A stretch of 64,000 nt of DNA from Cystobasidium ongulense. Lineage: Eukaryota; Basidiomycota; Cystobasidiomycetes; Cystobasidiales; Cystobasidiaceae. Below the pieces are notes generated by a model. The model made no database searches. It worked only from the letters and a program-made list of their open reading frames with translations, and was not told the DNA's origin. The stretch's first letter is position 1; every line of letters starts with the position of its first letter. The translations under genes and the position numbers were made by a program. Location: NCBI GenBank assembly GCA_022835595.1, contig BQUP01000003.1, positions 874,629-938,628 of the forward strand, in the 5' to 3' direction. Below, in pieces: positions 24,098-35,193 of this stretch.

Positions 24098-26516
24098 TTA
24101 GACGGAGACCTGAGCAACTTCATGCAGGTATGTTCCAAGGAGCTTGCAACCTCTGATGTAGTTGTCGATATCCAGCTTCTCGTTCTAGTTAGTGGAAGCA
24201 AATGGGCTTAGCATTAGACAATTCCGGCTGAAATAGACGAAATATAGGTAAGCCTTACAATTGAGTGAGCACCGTCATCTGATCTGCCCATTGGAAGAAG
24301 CATCACGTTCTTCTTTAGCACGTCCTGGAAGCCTGTGTCAGAAGGTCCTTGTCAGCCAGCAACTTTTTTGGGATGGGAAAGAACACTTGCAAAGGGTGAC
24401 CTGTCAAACGGCGAATGTCAGCTCGAATTTCCCATTGTAATGATTGTTAGTGGACACTGACAGGTATCGAGCCGCCCTCGCGCGTGAGGTCTGGCGTCTT
24501 GTTGTAGACCTTCTCAGTTGCCTGGATACCGCATTGGTAATTCCAGTGGTTGATATCCGAAACCCAAGGTTTGCCACCGCTCAACATTTCAACAGAGAGC
24601 TTATTCTTGCTGCCGAGCTTAGCAAACTCCGACTCTAGGTATCCCTTGCATAATTCAGCAACTTGGTCTGGCATCAGGTTGGGTACGAGTCGGATGCTGA
24701 ATTTGCCTTGTACTTTGGCCGGGATAACGGTCTTCGCGCCAGGAGCACTAAAAGCACCTTCGATACCGTGAAGAGATAGAGAAGGATATCTCATACTGTA
24801 AGTACCAATTCGTATCAGCATGTGCATTACCTGCCAACATGTAATTTGGCCCCGCCGATCTAGGTGGTTAATCGAACCGTGAACTTACCGACCCATGAGG
24901 ACATCGACCTTATCGTCGGATAACGTGACTTTGCCTCCCGCAGCAGACTCTAAGTCAGACACTTGGAAGTCAATCTTCTCGTATCGTTGTCTGCGATTTA
25001 CCCGGCGGCTTAGAAACAATTACTGATTACAGATAACATTTTCGTCCTGCTCACCTCTCCTCCTCGGTCAGAGGTGCGACCAGCTCCTTGATTCCAGGAA
25101 CCAAGATCTCTCCGGAAGAAGTTACGAGCTTGCTGAACAACTGAATAAGGTCGGTCATGGGCTCGTGGACAGTGCCTCCGAAAACGCCACTGTGGAGATC
25201 GGCGCCAGGGCCAGATATGACTATCTTCATATATGTTAAACCACGGAGGCCGTAGGCTGAAAAAGGAAGCACTTGCGTTAGTCACAGCGCGGTTTTCTAG
25301 ACAAGCCTTTCGAACATACTGATGGCAGGGTTCTGTAGAAAACAAAAACGCAAAGTCAGTCAATCCACTACTGGGATAACCGGCACGAACACCTGTCCGT
25401 GTGGGACGACGTAAGCCTGGAAACCGTGCTTACCGAAGTTGTTCTGCGGAAGAAACCTGCTGTGTAAGCACCAAACCATCAGATGACAGCGATCGTTACC
25501 ACCTACAGCCAGTAGTTGTCGGAGATACAGATAGCGTCACAACCAGCGAAGAAAGCGTCTTTCTCTCTCTCGATGAACCCCTCGAGGCCTTCCGAGCCGG
25601 ACTCCTCCATCCCTTCGAAGCACATCTTCAAGTTGACCGGGAATTCTTGGCCAGACTTCTGGTGAGCCTCAATGACATTGAGCCAGCCTACGTGAGAACA
25701 GATATGTCAGTAAGCTGTCATTTCAGCAGTTGAGATGTTGGCTATGTACCCAGAACAGGTCCCTTATCATCGGTGGATCTATGAAGGGGCACGTGTTGAA
25801 AGGTTAGCTGCATGACTGGCTGATCGATTCGCTAGGACAAACGCACCCTCGGCCATATAGTCGACCGGACTTGAGGTCGTGGTGTAGCTCAAAAGGCTCG
25901 GTGTCCCAGCCTGCAGAGAGTGGGCTAAGCTTTGCTGCGGTGGCGTAGGTTAGGCGTAGTATACTGACCGTCTTCCTTCAAAGCGGGCTGAACGTCTGCG
26001 ATAGCTATCAGTCTATGATCCTCACATCTAAGTATACCAGCTACTTACCATAATGGCCGTATACCAAGATTGTCTTCTTGTTGGGGTCGTTGCCATACTG
26101 GCCCAAGACGACAGGTGGAAGGTCGATCTCCTTACCCTCGAGGGTCTGCTTGCCGAGAGCGTGAAGCGAGGCACTGCAGGCATCAGGAAAGGATTCAGCT
26201 TGGTCCAGCCTCACTGGCAATCCTGCCACTGCATATGCACTCCCGCTTCTTGCGGGCCACGAGGATGATCGAAGAAGACTAACTCGACATTCAACGCTTT
26301 CATAGCATTGAGAAGCCATTCGGCCATCTGGAAGACATGGGGGCGGTAGGCTGCATCTCCAGATACGGAGGGAATGCGCTGTGAAGGGAGACCCGGTCCT
26401 CAGCTGGCTACACATAGGTACCTGCCTGCTCTCCTGCAGCAGAAACTCACCACGACCTCCGCGAGCCTATCAATGAGGCCCTGTTGGTTGTTCTCGATCC
26501 AGTCTTGGAAGCTCAT
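24098..26516 (-). CDS. DUG1: Cys-Gly metallodipeptidase, DUG1/CNDP-type (M20)
   Basis: Cytosolic M20-family metallopeptidase that splits Cys-Gly during glutathione recycling. It starts [20 protein letters not shown] at 26516 and ends [14 protein letters not shown], with the stop at 24100-24098. Many short introns. Visible blocks: [34 protein letters not shown] (metal His and Asp), [24 protein letters not shown] (acidic ligands), [56 protein letters not shown] and [11 protein letters not shown] with the last His ligand. This is a complete M20 metal site. The 3' portion 24187-24473 has an inverted partial copy at 18594-18880. The exact splice boundary near 26150-26290 was not resolved. Confidence 0.93.
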
Positions 26517-26755
26517 GATGTGTGATTATTGCGAGTGTGCTTTGTTCTGTGTTGGATGCAAATGAGTTGTGCAAGGAGCATCTCTGACACAGATTCGACG
26601 ACTCTGACGATAAGACTTTCGATCAATTCTTCTATTCACTTCCGTCGTTTTCAAAGCGCTACTTTGTACATCGATAACATCAAAAAGATCCTTCCATAAA
26701 GTCCAAGTCGAATTTGACATCAGCCTCGTAGCCGACTTTTTGATTTGACACCTTA

Positions 26756-28549
26756 TCAATCGTCCATAAGCTCTGCCAGCTCCCGCTCTTCTTCCTCCGT
26801 TATCATGGCAGTCTTGGGCGCATCTTCCTGACCAGACCGCATCCCCTCAAGTGTTTCTTTCTCGAGCTGCGTTAGTTCCTCTGGCTTGTCTTTCAACTTG
26901 GCAGCTGCTTTCGCCAACTCCAAGATATCTCGCAGGCGCCACTTGCGAATAGTGCAGTCCAGCCCAGCACTGACTAAATATGTCTCCTCTATCTGTTCTG
27001 CTGGGTTTGAGAAGCGGCCTTCGCCTTCCACCTCTAGCTGAGTCTCGCCGGTATTTGTCCATATCGCAAGCTTAGCTACTTCATGGAAGTGCCCTTCAAT
27101 CTCATACACCAGTCCGGGCGGTCTCCTTCCGTCTTTGTACATGCTAGCTGCATCTGCAGCACTGACTAGCTGCTTGGCTGATCTGGATCCATCTCCCATC
27201 TCACCCGCGCGATCTGTGACTAGCGCAAGATCCCAGACTCGAATCTGCTCATCTGTTGAACCGGTGATGGCGAAGTGAATGTCTTGGCCTAATGACAACT
27301 CCGGCAAAGGCAGTATGGTCTTGACGAAATCCGGGTGTGGCAGTCTCAACGTGGGCACAGGTGGTTCCTCAGGTCTTGACCGGTTGAAACTCCACAATGT
27401 CGCCAGATGATCCGATGACACTGGCATTGGCAATTGAATTAGGTTTCAGTGACTATAATTGATGGATCAATTCCCGACTCACCTGTCCAGCATTCTTCTT
27501 CCGCCATTTTGATTTCGTTGATAGCTGTCTCATGTGCCAGCCAGGTATACTTGAACACAGCCTTTAGACCGGAAGAATCACGCGATAACTCCCATATGCA
27601 GATTCTGCCCATGCTATCTGCACTCCAGACTGCAAATGCTCCGGTTGGATCGGCGCGTTCATTGTTGTTCTCTTCTTCCATTACCGCATAGTACGAGAGC
27701 GCTTCTACAGGCCTTGTGTGCTGCCCCTTTAATGACTTTAAGAATGGCAGTGCGGAGAATGCGGTCTTTGGTGGGGCGACCTCCTTGTCTTTCAAATTCA
27801 TAAATTCCTTGGCTTGCTCCACGACTTGTTCCACTTGTGCGGTGATGCTTTCGACAAGGGTTGTGGTTTGTACTTTTGACCAGTCCTCTGTTTCTAAGGG
27901 AGCCAGATCCCAAATCCGTAGATCTTTATCTGATCCGCCAGATATCAGTACTCTAAGTTCGGGTATGACAAGCAGTGATTTGACAAAGTCTGTGTGGGCT
28001 TGATGGTTGACTGAGAGACATTGTCCAGACTTTGCGTATAGATTTGCTAAAGAGTAAGCTACTGGACGACAATCCTTACGTTCGTCGCGTCTTCGTACTT
28101 ACCTCTGTATCCCACGCTCGTATGCACTTATCCCACGAGCCAGTGAAAAGTACTTCGCGAAGCGATTGAGGTATCTTATAGAAGGCCAACGACGTTACTG
28201 GTCCAGAATGGCCTTTGAACAGCTGCAATGTCTTGCCTGTCTACCCTCATGCATATAATAAGGTGATCGGCGGAAGCGGTCAGCCTCAGGAACATGACCT
28301 TCTGCACGGTTGTTCTAGGCACGTCTTAGTCACCTCGAGGTCTATATTACGAGCGGTGAAGCCACTATCTGCCAAGAATGCGGTGGGTGAACCACCTTTG
28401 CGGGGTCGAATAACCAGGTCCAAAGGTTTCGATAATAGCTTTATGGGTTTGCCAGCTCGAGCTGTTCTGACCGCTTTGTCTTGACGAGCGGCGCTCTTCG
28501 CGAGTTCCGCATCACTTTGGAAGAGCGTATCTGTACTTGTGGCTTGCAT
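26756..28549 (-). CDS. WD40-repeat protein
   Basis: Predicted beta-propeller scaffold of unknown partners. Exon 1 is 28549-28334 (MQATSTDTLFQSD...NIDLE). An intron ending at 28232 leads to TLQLFKGHSGPVTSLAF. WD units can be seen at LFTGSWDKCIRAWDTE, LISGGSDKDLRIWDL, FAVWSADSMGRICIWEL, FAITGSTDEQIRVWDL and LVSAGLDCTIRKWRLRDI. A charged helical insert (EQVVEQAKEFMNLKDKEVAP) sits between the second and third visible units. The C-terminus is acidic (EEERELAELMDD). At least five repeats are visible; seven are expected for a full propeller. I could not assign a specific orthologue. Overall architecture resembles uncharacterised fungal WD proteins. Confidence 0.85.
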
Positions 28550-29562
28550 GATGAATCAAAAAGTCATGGTCGTGTCAAGAGCAAAAAGCGACTTCATTGA
28601 TGGACGCCACTGTATTAGTTGCACAAAATCGCGATCGAGATGGGTGTGTCCAGCTCTTCCTTGTACGATTGAGCAATGTGTTCAAGTGAGCATTGGAGCG
28701 AATAGGTCCTTATCATGAAAGTGCCCATAGCTTCAATCGCCTTCCGCGCTGTTCCCTGAGAGCAGGCAGCAACAACTCAGGAACTTAGGAACATCCCCGT
28801 CCAGGCAAAGCTTGGAGCAGGACGGCCAGACCAATTCGTGGATGGAGCGATGCATCTAGCTTCAGCTCCAATACAGCCCTGGCCCTTCAGTCTAGGTAGG
28901 CCCTCAAATTTCCTCCGGGCGACACCGAGGGCACGAGCTGCAGCATTGCTTTGCAGCGGAATGGATGGGCAGCTTGGCAGCTGCCCCGGCCTCCAGCGGT
29001 CGACCCGGCAGCCAGCTCCGCAGAAGTACAGATGCACCTTAATCTATCAACCATCTCTGTCTGACGCAGTAAATCAAATGATGGCTTTCTTAGCGCTCGC
29101 ACCCCATTCGCATATAGCTTGCCAACGAACGGCCGTCTTCTTCGGGAATGGTACTCAGCAAAGCACAAGATCCGCTGCACTACAAGTTGGCAAGCGTGTC
29201 ACTTCGGAGGCAAGCCGTGCGCTGTGCAGTAGTGGCTCTAATTTTGATGCATCTGCTTATCTGATCCGAGCATATCTGGTGGCGACGGCGCGGGCTTACT
29301 ATACCAGCCTTCTTGCTTGGGCGGACATACGCACTTACGCACGTACGACGTGCGCACTATTTAGGCTATTGGCTTATTAACCACCTCCTCTATCTGACGT
29401 AGTCCTCCAAATGTCGATATTTTCGAATTCAATCGGGCTACTGAAATCTGCGATCATGGGGAAGCTCCCTGAATAAGCACGCTACAATCCTTTTCCTCAC
29501 TTTCCTCATCTCTACAAGTCCTTCACTCAACCCTGAACCTTACATACCAGAAAGAAGAAATT
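28550..29562. promoter_or_regulatory. Divergent intergenic region
   Basis: About 1 kb between the WD40 gene start (-) and the alcohol dehydrogenase start (+). It is locally GC-rich around 28780-29030. Open frames there have no family signal. CT-rich sequence precedes the dehydrogenase ATG. Confidence 0.4.
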
Positions 29563-30869
29563 ATGGCACCCGAGAATCCAAACTTCTCCGGCTGGACCGC
29601 GGTCGACTCCAAGGCTTGTGATGGCGGCCTAGTTTTCAAGGAATTCGAACCCAAACCATGGGAGGAAGATGACATCGATGGTATGTTGAGATGAATTTCT
29701 TCCGAGCGAGGACTAATGTGCGCTTACATCCTACCGCAGCTCGAGTTTTGTACTGTGGAATTTGCGGTTCGGATACCGGAACTCTGTCTTCTGAATGGGG
29801 GCCAGTAAAAGCAGGAACGGTTTGCGGTCATGAAATAATTGCAGAAGTGACCAAAGTAGGCTCAAAAGTTGCACACGGCATCAAAGTGGGAGATTTAGTT
29901 GGCGTAGGAGCTCAAGGTGATTCTTGTGGTGAATGTGATCTATGCACAACGGGTAAGCACCGCAGACTTAAGCAAGAGGCAGCTTCGGCGACCGTTCCCT
30001 AAGCATTTCATTCTTCTAGGCTATGAGAACTACTGCGAAAACCTAGTATGGGCTTTTGGCGCACCCTACCGCAGAGGAAAAGCCGGCGAAATGGGCGTCA
30101 CTGCCAAAGGAGGATTCGCCAAGTATTGGCGAGGACCCTCCAAGTTTGCCATACCCATTCCAAAAGAGATTGATCCATCCCTGGCTGGCCCTCTGATGTG
30201 CGGAGGAGTAACCGTCTACAGCCCCTTGTCTCACTATGGCGCCGGAACAACAGCCAAGCGAGTCGGGATCATCGGAGTTGGAGGATTAGGCCATATGGGC
30301 ATCATGTTTGCAAAAGCCATGGGCGCCGAAGTGACAGCGATCTCAAGAGGCGAATCTAAAAGGGAAGACGCCATGAAGCTCGGAGCTACCAACTACATTG
30401 CGACTGGTGGAGACGTTACGGCAGCTGTTTCGAAGAATAAGCGAACACTCGATCTGATCGTGTGCACAATCAATCCAACAGAGTTCCCCGAACTTAGCGA
30501 CTATCTCGGATTGCTATCGCCTTACGGTCATTTTGTTCTAGTGGGAATAGTTCCAAAGCCGTTAGAGCTGCAGTCCACTAAGCTCATCTGGAGTAAGCCG
30601 CTCTCTGCGCCTGTTGCAAAGCACAGAACAGCTGACGAATATTTGGCGTTTGATCTCACTTCTCAGCCGCAACTTCTGTGGCAGGATCTGTAATTGGGTC
30701 TCCCCACGAGCTCAAGGAAATGCTTGCCTTTGCAGTTAAGCACAATATTCGGCCCTGGATCCAGAAGTACGACATGGACGACATCAACAAGGCTCTGCCC
30801 GATTTCCAGGCCGGTAAGCCGAGGTACAGATTCGTTTTGGTCAACACGGATAACGGAGGAAAGATGTAG
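29563..30869 (+). CDS. Zinc-dependent alcohol dehydrogenase, cinnamyl-alcohol/ADH6-like
   Basis: MDR-superfamily oxidoreductase, probably NADP(H)-dependent on aldehydes/alcohols. Exons 29563-29680, 29740-29952, 30020-30592 and 30667-30869 give 368 residues. Catalytic zinc region: YCGICGSD and GHEII. Structural zinc cysteines: SCGECDLCTTG then NYC. The Rossmann glycine motif is GIIGVGGLGHMG. Further family blocks are KGGFAKYW, PLMCGGVTVYSPL and SVAGSVIGSPHELKEML. The last intron joins LIW to TATSVAG and restores the expected family sequence; without it the frame would stop at 30693. Length and order match the CAD/ADH6 group. The physiological substrate cannot be told from sequence. Confidence 0.93.
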
Positions 30870-31371
30870 AGAAGATTTCAGATGTTGAATGTTCTCAGGA
30901 AACGTTTGAAGGCCTTCCTTTATGTGTAGCGTATAGATAACTGCCGCTGCAATTTCCAGCGCCCTTTGAAATCTCGTTTCCATTATGAGATTGCTTGGAG
31001 AACAACGACTCGCCTTGACTCGCAGTTCCCACTTCACATAAGCCGTAATTGTAATTGACAGCTCTGTAGACAATAGTGGCGGCAACTGAGAAAGTGCCGG
31101 CAATAAATTGAAGAACGTTAGATGTATCTGGAACGCAAGATTGTCTTGCGAAGCAGCTGCTTGGTATACCGGGCTTATGCAACAAGTTCTTGCTTGCTAC
31201 CACGTCTCATTCTGGTGGCTGCTCGACTTTAACTTCAAGTTGTTTACCGTCGACGAGGTGTTGCATTCCTCACTTTTCAGCACCAACTCGTTACGTGATA
31301 TTAGACAGCATCCCATACATCAAGCGAATCACGGATTTCAAAGCAGTATCACTGCCTGAAGGACCTCAGCC
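30870..31371. other. Intergenic region, nothing recognised
   Basis: About 500 bases between two plus-strand genes. No repeat, RNA gene or conserved frame seen. Confidence 0.5.
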
Positions 31372-32716
31372 ATGGGAGGTTTAAACGGAGAAGCACATCC
31401 ACCCAGCACGCCAGCAAGACCGACGAGCGCCAGCACTTCTGCTGCAGACAGCGAGCCACGGAGGCCATCAACGCTCAAGAAGAGACGTCCAAGTAGCGAT
31501 GCTACAGCAGCAGGAATCAAAAGCACAGCCGGTACAGGCGCTGGCCCTTCGCCTCTGCGCAGCGAGGTCAGCAAGGTCGCGGCCAAGAAAAATGGCCACG
31601 AGTACATCAATCCTCGGAGCATGCAGATACAGAAGCTGATAGTGAAGTGGGAGGTCCCACGCAAGGTAGGTAGTGTAGTTGGAGGTAAGCTATGCCCAAA
31701 TGCTCACGCCGTATTCTGAAATCGCTTCCAGGCTCTACACTCGTCAATAGGTATGTGCCTTTTGAACAATGCAATGCATGGTGGACATGCGTTGAACACA
31801 GTCAGTCTGACAATCTTTACATCAATGCACAGGTGTCGTTGCACTATACATGTATGTCTCCCATACGGAGGTGTTACCCTTGGTCAAAGCTCTTTCGACC
31901 GCCCTCGTCATCATTACCACGGCGGATCTCCTGCGTTTCGCGTCAAAGCGCTTTGCACGCGCGTACGAGCGACTGCTGGGGTTCCTCATGCGGGAGAGCG
32001 AGAAGGTGCGCAAGCCAGCTATCGACTGCTCTAGAACGTGCTGATTTGCATACCACGTCAGACAACATGGAACGGTGTCATTTGGTATCTCGTCGGAGTT
32101 ATCTTTGTTCTCACAACACTACCCAGAGGTTCGTCACGATGTTGCTTGGTCGTTCCTGAGACTCGCTCACGCATCTTGAAACACAGATCTAGCGACACTG
32201 TCCATCATTATTCTCTCCTGGGCAGACACAGCTGCCTCGGTTATAGGTCGCAAGTATGGTAAATACACGCCAAAACTACCTTCACCCCCATTTGCGAAGC
32301 GCAAGTCTTTGGCAGGCACAACCGGTGCCTTCATCTTCGGTGGTCTGTCGGCCTACCTGTTTTTTACCTACGCTGCGCCCTTGGGATCCGAGAATGATCT
32401 GACATGGCTAGGCGAGACAAGCGCCCTTGCCCCGAAGTTCCTCAAGACTGCCATAGCTGCACAGAAGCACAAGCTACAGTCATGGACTGGCCCAAAAACT
32501 GGATTCCCAGATTATCTGCCTATTGGCAAAGGAGCAATCATCTCAACCAGACTTCCCCAACCGCAAAGCACACTTCCATTATGGCAAGTAGAGCTCATTT
32601 GCGCCTTCTCGGCGGCGATAGCTGAAGGCATCGATATTTACGGTCTTGATGACAATGTTATCATGCCTGTTCTAAGCGGACTCATGATCTGGGCCAGTTT
32701 GAGTATACTCGGCTAG
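31372..32716 (+). CDS. CTP-dependent diacylglycerol kinase, DGK1-like membrane protein
   Basis: Integral ER/nuclear-membrane enzyme predicted to phosphorylate diacylglycerol, opposing the phosphatidate phosphatase. Exons 31372-31665, 31732-31750, 31833-32005, 32062-32128 and 32187-32716 give 360 residues. A basic Ser/Pro-rich N-terminus precedes KWEVPRK|ALHSSIG, then membrane helices (VALYMYVSHTEVLPLVKAL, TALVIITTADLLRF, VIWYLVGVIFVLTTLPR). The core CTP-transferase-fold block is WADTAASVIGRKYGKY and KSLAGTTGAFIFGG. Exon 2 is only 19 nt. Motifs fit the DGK1/dolichol-kinase/CDP-DAG group; similarity to yeast Dgk1 makes diacylglycerol kinase the best call. A dolichol kinase is less likely because the protein is too short. 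Confidence 0.85.
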
Positions 32717-32879
32717 TCAACAATCGTAGCGAGCAAACGAGCTATCCGTACGCAAGTCTCAAATCCGCTTTGTCGATAAACTGTACTATACCATAGACTA
32801 TATTCCCTACTGAAACCTTAGGTGACAATCTCCATATGGAATCGTAATTTGTAATACTATAACGCAAACTTTGGATCTT

Positions 32880-34833
32880 TTAACTTTCTTCTTCGTAGCT
32901 AGGTGTATCGTCATCAAGTTGACTGGAACCGCTCATTCTTAATGCGGTCAGGTGAGCCTGGCTCTCCCAGTCGACTCTGCTAGTGACATCAGCATGGACC
33001 GGGCCATCTGTGCCAGGGTGACGTGCCAACTGACCTGTTCGTCTTGTACCACACAGTGAGCTGAGCCCCTACTATCGCGACCAGAAGGCCGGACCAAAGG
33101 GTGGCAAAGTTCCAAAACGTGTAAAGCATCGCTACGCTCTGTGTCCTTGAAGACTTCAGTCTCAAATCACTTTGTTGCACCACCGCTTGGTACCTACAAT
33201 CCACAGGCCAACGCCCCAGTATGCGGCGACACTGATTCGAGCAGCCAGATCCGGCAACCCGGCACCTGCTAGCTTTTCAGATACGCCCACGAATTGACCC
33301 TTTTGACGTAGCTCACCTCGAAGAATACCACCGTTGACGCATTGCATGCCATCTGCGATGAGGGCGCATACGAGGATGATGAACTACGATAACCTTTCAT
33401 GATCATGCTCTGCCGGAGTTGGTCTGTTCTGAACGGAAGCACTCACATTATTATGGACCATTTCTAAGACACGATCATCGACGGTATAGAAAAGCGCTAC
33501 GTATTTACGAAGGAGTAGCAGGCACCCAGCAGCACCCATGACAAGAACCAGGGCAATCTTATGTGCAGCCGAGGCGGCCTCTCTGGCCCGATTTGGCTTG
33601 CCGGCACCGAGAAGATTCCCAATGCGTATAGAAGCTGCAAGCGAGATGGCATAAGGTCCAGGAAAGGCCAGAGCGAGGACACTTATAAATACTGCAGTCG
33701 TAGCTTGAGCCGTTGGGCCGAGATATGTTGAGCCAATTCCGAGGGCTTCGAAAGCTGGTTTCAAGTTGGGTCAGTTGGTCGATTTACCCTGGGCCTGCAG
33801 GTGCTGGTAAAGCTTTCGCCATATGCTCACCCCACCACTCGCTGCACAGGGATAAAACACCGGCCAAGCCCAGACGAACATTTACACCCAGGTCTTGAAC
33901 GATGGCTCTAGAAAGGCCGCACCACGCTCCTTTTGGAGTCGTCAAGAGTGCGTATACCAACATGACGAAGAAGATGCAGTAATACGCAATTACCACCGCA
34001 ATAGGTGCCCCAATGAATCCTAGACGATAGCGATGCGGACCATAGACCAGGAGATAGTTCAGGCCGACGCTGACTGGCATACCGATGCCATTCGCAATAG
34101 TGGGGCCATGCAGATTTCCTATGCTTGCGCAGAAGCGTCGCAAGCAATCTGTAGCTGTGTACACCTGCCGAGAATCCAAGCATTATAGAGAGCTTATTCT
34201 GTCTTGCAGACTACATGTGATTGCTTACCGGCAACGCCCAAAACATGATGCGCAGGTAGGTTTTGGTCAATCCTAGCACCTCTGGATCGGCATTCGGTGA
34301 CATGAAGTGTATAATGCTTGATCCGTACCACATCAACAGAAACATAATGGGCATCAAAGTCATTTGTACAGCCACCTGACGAAGGGTATACAGGCTTGCT
34401 AAAGTAGTTGATCTAGACCCGGCAGCCTGTGTCCATGGAGGAAGTTTCAGTTCCCGGCAAGATTTCGCGTGCTTTAGCTCACTTGATTTGCTAGCGTATC
34501 AAGTGCGCCGTTACTACCTATGATGATGCTCAAGCCCACGACATTCGTATGTAGCATGCCCAAGCTAGCAGCCGCCAGCTCAGTGACACCCAAGTGACCA
34601 GTCGAGATAATGGATATTCCTGTTTTCAACCGCACAAGTGAGCTCACAATATTTCGTATGTATCGCTCTGAAGAACACCTACCGATGACCCAATACCTTA
34701 CAAAGCAGAACACTACAAGTGGAAGGGCTGTGCGCAAGATCTCCTTAACCTCGCTCGTAGGGTTTGTCTCACGATGGGTATTCAATGGCGTTCTTTCGGA
34801 AACCTCACGTGCTTCGGTATCGGCGTGTATCAT
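32880..34833 (-). CDS. MATE-family multidrug/toxin efflux transporter
   Basis: Predicted H+- or Na+-coupled organic-cation antiporter with about 12 membrane helices. It starts MIHADTEAREVSERTPLN at 34833 and the first helix begins LRTALPLVVFCFVRYWVIG. Conserved MATE segments: STGHLGVTELAAASLG, GSNGALDTLANQ, YLRIMFWALP, NGIGMPVSVGLNYLLVYGP, GFIGAPIAVVIAYY, FPGPYAISLAASIRIGNLLG, GKPNRAREAA, FIILVCALIADGMQCVNGGILRG and ISVAAYWGVGL. A final intron joins WYKTN to an acidic tail ending DDDTPSYEEES, with the stop at 32882-32880. An upstream in-phase frame extends to 34953 but has no better family support. Several introns; boundaries not all computed. Tail-to-tail with the DGK1-like gene. Confidence 0.88.
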
Positions 34834-35193
34834 CTTTGCATGATATGTGGAGTAGAGGAGAGAATAAAGAAGTTCAGAGTTGGAGTATTGCATCACTGCG
34901 TTGAACAACTCCAAGCCAAATCGGAAACGAACCGATGACATCGCCTCACGCAAGATGATGTCCAGATGTGGCAGGTTCTGCTGAGAACATGTTTGCGTGT
35001 ATATTCATTACTACGATACAGAGACTGAGATGCTTCTATCTTGACAACGAGACATCGAGAAAAGAAAATTACAGAAAACTGACACGTGCACATCTCCACG
35101 TGAACGAAGCTTCCAAACTACTCCAAACTACTGCTACCAGTATATATAACTTGTAGTGTGCGCATATAACACTGAAAACGTAAATTAGCCAAT
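34834..35193. other. Intergenic region, nothing recognised
   Basis: About 360 bases between the MATE start and the lipase stop, both on the minus strand. AT-rich; no element recognised. Confidence 0.5.

Noticed and set aside
28838-29380. Plus-strand 180-codon frame in the WD40/dehydrogenase divergent region
   Set aside because: Composition looks non-coding, overlapping frames on both strands are equally open, no motif, and it lies in a promoter region.
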